DNA of 64,000 nt from an uncultured Myxococcales bacterium (GTDB lineage: Bacteria > Myxococcota_A > UBA9042 > DTJE01). Where the stretch lies: assembly GCA_903857665.1 (NCBI GenBank), contig CAIOFV010000119.1, positions 1 through 64,000 on the forward strand. The letters run 5' to 3'. How positions within the stretch are numbered: position 1 is the first letter of the stretch; each line of letters begins with the position of its first letter. The translations under genes and the position numbers were made by a program. The notes under the pieces are model-generated. The model did not search any database. It saw only the letters and a program-made list of their open reading frames with translations, and was not told where the DNA came from. Below are positions 58,450 through 64,000 of this stretch, one piece after another.

Positions 58450-60390
58450 GTGAAGCAGGTACGTCGCCCGCTGGTCGTCCTGATGCTGGCCCTGGTCGTG
58501 GCCGCCGGCTGCGCGAAGGGCGGGTCGGGGGCGGATCCCGGGCCGGCCGATGCCGTGGTCGCCGATTCTCCGGCGGACGCCCCGGACGTCCTCGTGGACA
58601 CGGTCCCCGGGGAGGACGTCGGGGGTGTGGAGGACGCGTCTGACGCTCCCGACGTTCCCGAGGCGCCCGACGCCCCGGACGTGCCCGAGCCCCCGTCCTG
58701 CGACCTGTCGACCGCCGGCAACCGCATCGAGATATCGCCGGACAAGCCGCTGTTCATCTTCAACATCTACGGCGACCCGACGCTGATATCGGACCTGAAG
58801 GCCCTGCTGCCCGCCGACGTCTGGGCGCGGTTCGCGATCCACTACGTACCCCCCGAGCCCTACGACTTCGGGGAATCCTGGCAGGCGGCGGTCGAGGGCA
58901 TGGCGCAGGCCGCCGATGCCGCGGGCATCCCGCTGTTCGTGCAGGTCGAGCACGGCAACACGCGCAACGCGGCCACCGGCGAGTACTGGCACGGGATGTT
59001 CGAAAAGCACGCGTCGATGACCGGCCTGGTGTTCGCCGAAATCTGCTGGACGGGCCTGTGGTTCACGGGCCTGGACGACGACTACATCGCCCGCATGATC
59101 GCGGACCTCGACGTGGTGGCCGCGCACGGGGGCTACCTGCTGTGGCAGGACATGGCCACCGACAACGTCGTCGAAGTGCCCCACGTCTACCTGAAGGCGG
59201 GCGCGGACCCGGGCCTGATGGCCGCCTTCCGGAAGAACGGTCGCCACGTCATCGTGCAGGACAAGCACAACGGCTCCGGCAAGCGGTTCGTCAACGCGGC
59301 GGCGCCGATGGGCCTGTGGGCCTCCTGCGCGATCGGCAACTGGGGCGTGCACAGCGAGGACTGGCTGTGGTGGGAGGCGGGGTACACACACCTCTTCCAG
59401 CCGTCGTCGGGAGCCAGCCGCAGCGGCCCCTCGTGGCAGACCGTGATGTCCTTCCCGGACGCGCTGTTCGGAATCGACTGGATGGCGGGCCTGGCCGGGG
59501 GCGCGACGGTGTTCGGGTTCGAGAATCCCGGCAAGCTGCTGGCGCCCGACGGGTCCACGCTGCAGCCGGCCTTCCGCAACGTGATGCTGCCGCTGATCCG
59601 CCGCATGCTGGCCCAGCGCCTTCCACCCACCCGGGACGAGGCCCGGGAGCGCATGAAGGTCGCCTACCAGCCGCTGTCCCCGACCCTCGAGGGCCTGATG
59701 TACGACACGATGTTCAAGGGCCTGTACGGCCCCGAGGAGTCGTGCCTGTGGGAGTGGCTGCCGTCCACCGGGCGCTACTACTACGTGCCCATCCTGCCGG
59801 TGCTGGCCACCCCGGGCGAGCGCGCCCTGTTCGGCGAGGTGGTGGATTCGGATCGGTGGTCGGCCGACCTTGCGGACGTCGCGGCGAAGCAGGCGTTCTT
59901 CGACGCGCGGTACCCATCGACCGGCGATGGCGACGCATGGTTCGTGTCGTTCCCCGGGCGCCTGTTCGCGTTCAACCCCCGCGAGAACCAGAACCTCGAC
60001 GCGACCCTCCGGACCGCGCTGGACGCGCCCGGCCTGTCGCTGTCGGCCGCGCTGCCGGCCCACACGTCGCTGCTGGCGATGCAGCGCGATGACGGCCTCG
60101 ATGTGGACCTGTCCAACTACCGCATCGATTCCGAGGCGGACGTCTGGACCGACCCGTCCATCAACGACGATCCCACGAAGTACCTGCAACAGAAGTATGC
60201 CGTCGATCCGACCGACGGCGCACAGCGACGTACGCTGGTGTCCGTCGAGGGCCTGTCCGCGGCCGCGTCGCTGACCGTGTCGGGCGACCCGAGGGCCGCG
60301 GTGACCGACACCTTCGCGGAAGGCCGGCACACGGTGACGGTCGATCACAACGGGCCGGTGACCCTGCGCCTCGTGTGGCCGGTGCCTTGA
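58450..60390 (+). CDS. GH98-like endo-beta-galactosidase family lipoprotein
   Basis: A 646-residue lipoprotein (GTG start 7 bases after GGAG; lipobox VAAGC; DAPDVPEAPDAPDVPE stalk). The catalytic region resembles GH98: ISPDKPLFIFNIYGDPTLIS at the N-terminus, FVQVEHGNTRNAATGEYWHG, GLVFAEICWTGLWF at the position of the catalytic acid, HSEDWLWWEAGYTHLFQ and FGFENPGKL. The second domain has RMKVAYQPLS and LPSTGRYYYVPILPVL, as in the GH98 C-terminal family. Characterised GH98 enzymes release A/B blood-group trisaccharides from host glycans, and some cut xylan. Divergent from the MFS transporter gene. Confidence 0.65.
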   Translation: MKQVRRPLVVLMLALVVAAGCAKGGSGADPGPADAVVADSPADAPDVLVDTVPGEDVGGVEDASDAPDVPEAPDAPDVPEPPSCDLSTAGNRIEISPDKPLFIFNIYGDPTLISDLKALLPADVWARFAIHYVPPEPYDFGESWQAAVEGMAQAADAAGIPLFVQVEHGNTRNAATGEYWHGMFEKHASMTGLVFAEICWTGLWFTGLDDDYIARMIADLDVVAAHGGYLLWQDMATDNVVEVPHVYLKAGADPGLMAAFRKNGRHVIVQDKHNGSGKRFVNAAAPMGLWASCAIGNWGVHSEDWLWWEAGYTHLFQPSSGASRSGPSWQTVMSFPDALFGIDWMAGLAGGATVFGFENPGKLLAPDGSTLQPAFRNVMLPLIRRMLAQRLPPTRDEARERMKVAYQPLSPTLEGLMYDTMFKGLYGPEESCLWEWLPSTGRYYYVPILPVLATPGERALFGEVVDSDRWSADLADVAAKQAFFDARYPSTGDGDAWFVSFPGRLFAFNPRENQNLDATLRTALDAPGLSLSAALPAHTSLLAMQRDDGLDVDLSNYRIDSEADVWTDPSINDDPTKYLQQKYAVDPTDGAQRRTLVSVEGLSAAASLTVSGDPRAAVTDTFAEGRHTVTVDHNGPVTLRLVWPVP

Positions 60391-60417
60391 TCAAATCGAA
60401 GGGGGCGAGGCGGGGAC

Positions 60418-60433
60418 CCGCGGGCGTCCGCGG
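60418..60433. terminator. Candidate hairpin between convergent genes
   Basis: CCGCGG-GCGT-CCGCGG in the 51-base gap between convergent stops. A stable stem without a U-tract, so at best a weak or factor-assisted terminator. Confidence 0.3.
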
Positions 60434-60441
60434 CGAAAGGG

Positions 60442-61932
60442 CTAGCGGCAGGCCCGGGTGCGGGCCTGCGTGTTCTGGTCGCAGGCCCCGAAGTTCCACG
60501 TGCAGGAGATCAGCCACTGCGCGACCTCGCCGCAGTCGCCGGTCCCGTTGACGAAGCCCGATGTGGTGTTGCAGGACAGATCGACCAGCCGGCAGCCGCC
60601 GTAGCCCGGGTACTCCTTGTCCTGCACCCCGTTGCAGTCGTAGTCCCACGAATTGCAGAGGTTCATCGACGTGAACCAGGAGTACTGGTAGGGGTGGGCC
60701 CGGCTGTCCTTGTCGCAGCAGTCGCCGTCCTTCGACGTCGTGTACTTGCCCGGAAGCGGCTGGCCCTTGCAGATGCAATGGAAGTCGGTGTCGGACGTCA
60801 CGCCGTAGCCGTCCTGGTCCTCGTCCAGGTAGTACTTCACACAGCCGGTGGCGCCTTCCTCGTCGGTCTGGCCGTCGCAGTTGTCATCCTTCCCGTTGCA
60901 TGTCTCCTCGGCCCCGGGATGGATGGTGGCGTCGCCGTCGTCGCAGTCGTCGCTGAGGGCGACCGGGTGGGCCGCGTCCCCCGCGCACAGGCAGGCCGAG
61001 TCCATCCCGTCGCCGTGCCCGTCGAGGTCGGCGTCAGCGTAGAACAGCGTGCAGTCCAGGGCGCCCGCATCGTCCGTCACGCCGTTGCAGTCGTCGTCCT
61101 TGCCGTTGCACACTTCCGTCGCGCCGGGGTGAACCGCCGCATCCTTGTCGTCGCAGTCGCCGTCCACCAGCGCCGTGTAGGGCGCGGCGGGCGCGCACAG
61201 GCACTGGTACAGCGTGGCGGACGACGAGTAGCCGTCCTGGTCGTCGTCGCGCAGGTACGGCTGGCATCCCGGCGTCCCGGGGTTGTCCACGATGCCGTCG
61301 CAGTCGTCGTCCTTGCCGTTGCACGTTTCGGTGGTCATCGCGGTGCTGTTGGGCACGCATTCGGGAACCTTGCCGTCCGCGCATCCCGGGACGGTCACGG
61401 CGCAGACGCCCTTCCCGCAGGTCTGGACGGCGATGCCGTTGTCGGTCGTGCCGTCGCAGTCGTTGTCCTTGCCGTCGCAGATTTCGACCCCGGCTTCCTT
61501 CGGCGTGCATGCCTGCAGCTTCCCGGCCAGGCACTGCACGTTGATGTTGGCGCATTCCCCGACGCCGCAGTGCAGTTCGCCGCCGGTGCGGGGCGCGTGG
61601 CTGCACGTGCCGTCAGCCGTGCACGTGTCGTCGGTGCACGGGTCGTCGTCGTCGCAGACGGCCGCTTCCGGCGTGCATTCCCCGGCCTGGCACCGAAGGA
61701 CGATGCCGCAGGCGCCGTGGCCGCAGATCATGCCGTCCTGGACGGTGCTGAGCACCTCGCAGGCGCCCGCGTCGTCGCAGGACTTCACCGCGCAGGCGTT
61801 CGATGCGTCGGGCGCCACGTCCAGGTCGCTCGACGAAGCGTCGTCCTTCGGAACGACCAGCCCCGGGCCCGAGCCGGAGTCGCACGCCAGCGCCCAGAGG
61901 AGCATCGAAAGGATCATCATCGAGCGCTTCAA
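60442..61932 (-). CDS. MopE-type metal-binding repeat lipoprotein
   Basis: A 496-residue lipoprotein (lipobox LALAC). TTG at 61932 is chosen because GGGAGG lies 5 bases upstream; the ATGs four and five codons later have no site. The mature part has Cys-rich EGF-like units, then repeats of the MopE/putative metal-binding motif CNGKDDDCDGxxD (at least four: EICDGKDNDCDGTTD, ETCNGKDDDCDGIVD, EVCNGKDDDCNGVTD, ETCNGKDDNCDGQTD) separated by DDDQDGYSSS and DADLDGHGDG calcium-type loops. Such proteins are exported surface metal binders, calcium or copper in MopE. Function in this cell unknown. Confidence 0.85.
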   Translation of the reverse strand: MKRSMMILSMLLWALACDSGSGPGLVVPKDDASSSDLDVAPDASNACAVKSCDDAGACEVLSTVQDGMICGHGACGIVLRCQAGECTPEAAVCDDDDPCTDDTCTADGTCSHAPRTGGELHCGVGECANINVQCLAGKLQACTPKEAGVEICDGKDNDCDGTTDNGIAVQTCGKGVCAVTVPGCADGKVPECVPNSTAMTTETCNGKDDDCDGIVDNPGTPGCQPYLRDDDQDGYSSSATLYQCLCAPAAPYTALVDGDCDDKDAAVHPGATEVCNGKDDDCNGVTDDAGALDCTLFYADADLDGHGDGMDSACLCAGDAAHPVALSDDCDDGDATIHPGAEETCNGKDDNCDGQTDEEGATGCVKYYLDEDQDGYGVTSDTDFHCICKGQPLPGKYTTSKDGDCCDKDSRAHPYQYSWFTSMNLCNSWDYDCNGVQDKEYPGYGGCRLVDLSCNTTSGFVNGTGDCGEVAQWLISCTWNFGACDQNTQARTRACR

Positions 61933-61984
61933 GGGAACCTCCCCGAGTTGTCCGGAAAAACGGCCGAGCCCCGGTCGATGAGGC

Positions 61985-62013
61985 AATATCCCGAAAGGCA
62001 GCGTCCGTGTCAA
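61985..62013 (-). promoter_or_regulatory. Sigma70-type promoter of the MopE-repeat lipoprotein gene
   Basis: Perfect TTGACA (62013-62008), 17-base spacer, GATATT (61990-61985) on the minus strand. The predicted start near 61978 gives a leader of about 46 bases. Confidence 0.55.
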
Positions 62014-62143
62014 CCTCCTGTTCTCGTTGTGGGACTGGCCGCGCGGGGCCGATCCGGCTGGGCCGGCCGTCGATCGTCTTCGCCGGGCTTCCCCTCCGGG
62101 CGCATCGTTGATAGCGTATCCGGGCCGCTTTCGGAGGTGCTCC

Positions 62144-64000
62144 ATGCGTCGCCTGTTGCTTGCAGCCGTGCTGATGCTGCCATCGATCGCCGTCGCGAAG
62201 CCCGCCTTCGCGCCGGGGACGGACCCGGAACTGGACCGCAAGATGCTGAACCACACGCGGGTCCTGTACCAGATCAGCGCCCGCCCCTTCGGCATCGCGG
62301 TCAGCGGCGGGTACAAGGACGCGGCGGCGCTGCAGACGATCAAGGACTACCTGGCCCAGGACGCCACCGACGACTTCGAGACGGCCACCGGCGTGCATCC
62401 GTACACGCTGCTGTCGCCGTACGAGGGGGCGGCGGGCATCGGCCTTCGCGGCGCCGGCGCGGCCCCGGCGACGGCGTTCCGGTACATGGCGCTGAAGGCC
62501 GAGGGCGCCCCGAAGGCTGCCGTCGATGCCGCGCGCCGCGACGTGGTGCGGGCCATCAACGCGGTGATCGTCGCGCATACGATCACCGGCGTGCCCCGCG
62601 TGCTGGCCCGCGGGCTGGCCCGGATGAAGTCCGAGGAAGCCACGGGCCCGACGGACATCCCGCTGAGCGCGCCGACGTACTATCCCCTGGCCGACGACCA
62701 GGGGGTCCCGCAGCCTCAGCCCAAGAACAACGGCGTGGACCGGAAGGACAACAGCGGCGGCGCGCTGCCGGCCGACACGTGGTTCTGGGAGGACAGCTGC
62801 AGCAAGGACCAGATGGTCGGATGGGTGTTGGCCATGGCGACGCTGTACGACGCCGCCAAGGGCGACCCCGACATCGACCAGGGGCTGGTGGCGTCCCTCC
62901 AGACGGAGGCCCGGGAGATTGGTGCCGGCCTGCGGGAAACGCACCCCTTCTCGGCGATGGACGGCCAGACCTACGACTACGACCTGGTCATCATGGACGC
63001 CGATACGCGGCCGACGCTGCATTGGGACCTGAACCCGCTGTCGGTCGATGCGAACGTCAACCTCCCGCCGGACTCCCAGTCGCTGAACCGCTTCAACATG
63101 GTGATGGCGATGGGGATCGTGAAAGCGCTGTATCACGTCAGCGGCGACCCCGATGCGGAAACGTTCCTGTACGGCGAACTGCTGGGCAACCGGAACTACC
63201 TGGACCACCTCGCGTCCACCAGCGACGTGGACTACATCTACATGGACGCCAACACGAACTTTTCCAACGTCAACATGATCGCGATGGCGCTGTTCCTGAA
63301 CGTCTGGTTCGAGAAGGACCCCGTCGTGCTGGCCCGGACGCGGGACTATATGGAAACCCAGTGGTGGAACGTGGCGGGCCTGATCCAGACGGCGAAGAAC
63401 TGCAAGCAGCCGTTCTTCCACGCGCTGTACCTGGCGATGACCGACAAGGGGTTCGACGCGTCGTTGGCGACGCAGACGGCGACGCTGCTGAAGGCGTACA
63501 ACCTGGAACCGTACGTGGACGAAAAGCGCAACAACTGCGACCCGGACGAGTTGGCCGCCTTCGAGTGCACGGCGCTGGACGGAACGACGATCCTTCACCT
63601 CCAGAAGGATGCCAGCGGCCAGCCGTTGCTGGGCTGGGGCAAGAACTATGTGGCGACCGAGGCGCTGGACCCGTCCTTCCGTCCCACGTCGAACTTCGAC
63701 GCCCGCAGCAACCCCTTCCAGGTGAACAGCCAGGACGGATCGACCGATTCCGGGCTGACGGGGGGGTTGAACCCGGGCGGCGACCTGAACGCCGCGTACT
63801 GGCTGCTTCGCTGGCTGCCGGACCCGGGCAACGGCGTCGTGTCCGGCAACGCGCGGGACCACATGGCCGTCCCGGGGACCCTGCCCGACGCGGTGGAAAC
63901 GGTCGAGCTGGTGCCCGAGGCGATTCCGGAGACCGTGCCCGAGGCGACGTCGGACGTTGTGGAACCGGCCGACACGACCTCCCCGGATGACGTCGTGCGC
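62144..64000 (+). CDS. Secreted alpha/alpha-toroid-like protein, 3' end beyond window
   Basis: At least 619 residues, still open at the window edge. A signal peptide (cut near SIAVAKP) follows the ATG, which has GGAGGTG 5 bases upstream. The mature domain is helical with Trp/Asp-rich loops: LPADTWFWEDSCSKDQMVG, TNFSNVNMIAMALFLNVWFE, METQWWNVAGLIQ. It shares the NVNM helix and general order with the lipoprotein at 55082-56902, so the two are probably distant paralogues. From about residue 583 comes a Val/Glu/Pro stalk (VETVELVPEAIPETVPEAT), as in the protein at 21225, so a C-terminal membrane anchor probably follows outside the window. Function unknown. Confidence 0.7.
   Translation, partial: MRRLLLAAVLMLPSIAVAKPAFAPGTDPELDRKMLNHTRVLYQISARPFGIAVSGGYKDAAALQTIKDYLAQDATDDFETATGVHPYTLLSPYEGAAGIGLRGAGAAPATAFRYMALKAEGAPKAAVDAARRDVVRAINAVIVAHTITGVPRVLARGLARMKSEEATGPTDIPLSAPTYYPLADDQGVPQPQPKNNGVDRKDNSGGALPADTWFWEDSCSKDQMVGWVLAMATLYDAAKGDPDIDQGLVASLQTEAREIGAGLRETHPFSAMDGQTYDYDLVIMDADTRPTLHWDLNPLSVDANVNLPPDSQSLNRFNMVMAMGIVKALYHVSGDPDAETFLYGELLGNRNYLDHLASTSDVDYIYMDANTNFSNVNMIAMALFLNVWFEKDPVVLARTRDYMETQWWNVAGLIQTAKNCKQPFFHALYLAMTDKGFDASLATQTATLLKAYNLEPYVDEKRNNCDPDELAAFECTALDGTTILHLQKDASGQPLLGWGKNYVATEALDPSFRPTSNFDARSNPFQVNSQDGSTDSGLTGGLNPGGDLNAAYWLLRWLPDPGNGVVSGNARDHMAVPGTLPDAVETVELVPEAIPETVPEATSDVVEPADTTSPDDVVR

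Noticed and set aside
60694-63990. Very long plus-strand open frame, 1098 codons
   Set aside because: It is an overlapping shadow of the MopE-repeat gene (opposite strand) and of the real gene at 62144 in another frame. The product is Arg/Gly/Val-rich nonsense, as expected from 70 percent GC DNA.

Overview
The window is high-GC, gene-dense bacterial DNA. It has about 40 protein genes, no recognisable rRNA, tRNA, CRISPR array or insertion sequence, and a type I restriction-enzyme scrap as the only sign of past mobile DNA. Three things suggest a Myxococcota-like (former Deltaproteobacteria) lineage: many lipoproteins with an Asp/Pro/Val/Gly-rich linker straight after the lipobox, MopE-type and other Cys-rich surface repeats, and MYXO-CTERM-like C-terminal tails (Cys or small residues, one transmembrane helix, basic end). 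HydG with its TM1266-type partner and a glycyl radical enzyme point to anaerobic or facultative life. This placement is inferred from gene content only.

Layout. 0.2-8.4 kb is mostly cytoplasmic metabolism: chorismate mutase/DAHP synthase, a GH63-like lipoprotein with a degenerate aldo/keto reductase, an HSL-type esterase, a diacylglycerol-kinase-fold lipid kinase, and a TM1266-hydG pair behind a good sigma70-type promoter. 8.4-22.8 kb is mainly cell surface: a Cys-rich anchored protein, a beta-barrel, a double PRC-barrel protein, threonine aldolase, a large Ig/FG-GAP lipoprotein, a beta-propeller-like lipoprotein, a GH95-like hydrolase and a zinc phospholipase C-like anchored protein. 22.75-23.2 kb is a gene-poor scar with the HsdR remnant. 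23.2-27.8 kb has a sialidase convergent with the most unusual gene here, a single polypeptide joining a radical-SAM glycyl-radical activase to a complete glycyl radical enzyme. 28-43.3 kb has further lipoproteins, a Tat-type DODA-family lipoprotein, pirin, neutral ceramidase, aldose 1-epimerase, an endoglycoceramidase-like GH5 lipoprotein and an HD-GYP regulator. 43.6-47.0 kb has asparaginase, a GH13 lipoprotein and a pentapeptide protein. 47.0-54.97 kb is a six-gene leftward operon headed by a FadR-like repressor: ADPS-like flavoenzyme, GlpD, FGGY kinase, MBL hydrolase and FAAH-like amidase. Its promoter and two operators can be read directly. 55-64 kb has two paralogous toroid-like secreted proteins, a GlpT/UhpC-type transporter, a GH98-like lipoprotein and a MopE-repeat lipoprotein.

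Taken together, the secreted enzymes (sialidase, GH95-like, GH98-like, endoglycoceramidase-like GH5, GH13, GH63) with ceramidase and aldose epimerase look like equipment for dismantling host-type glycans and glycosphingolipids. The FadR-headed operon looks like intracellular handling of glycerol-phosphate and fatty-acyl or ether lipids. Both readings come from family membership and proximity, not from direct evidence.
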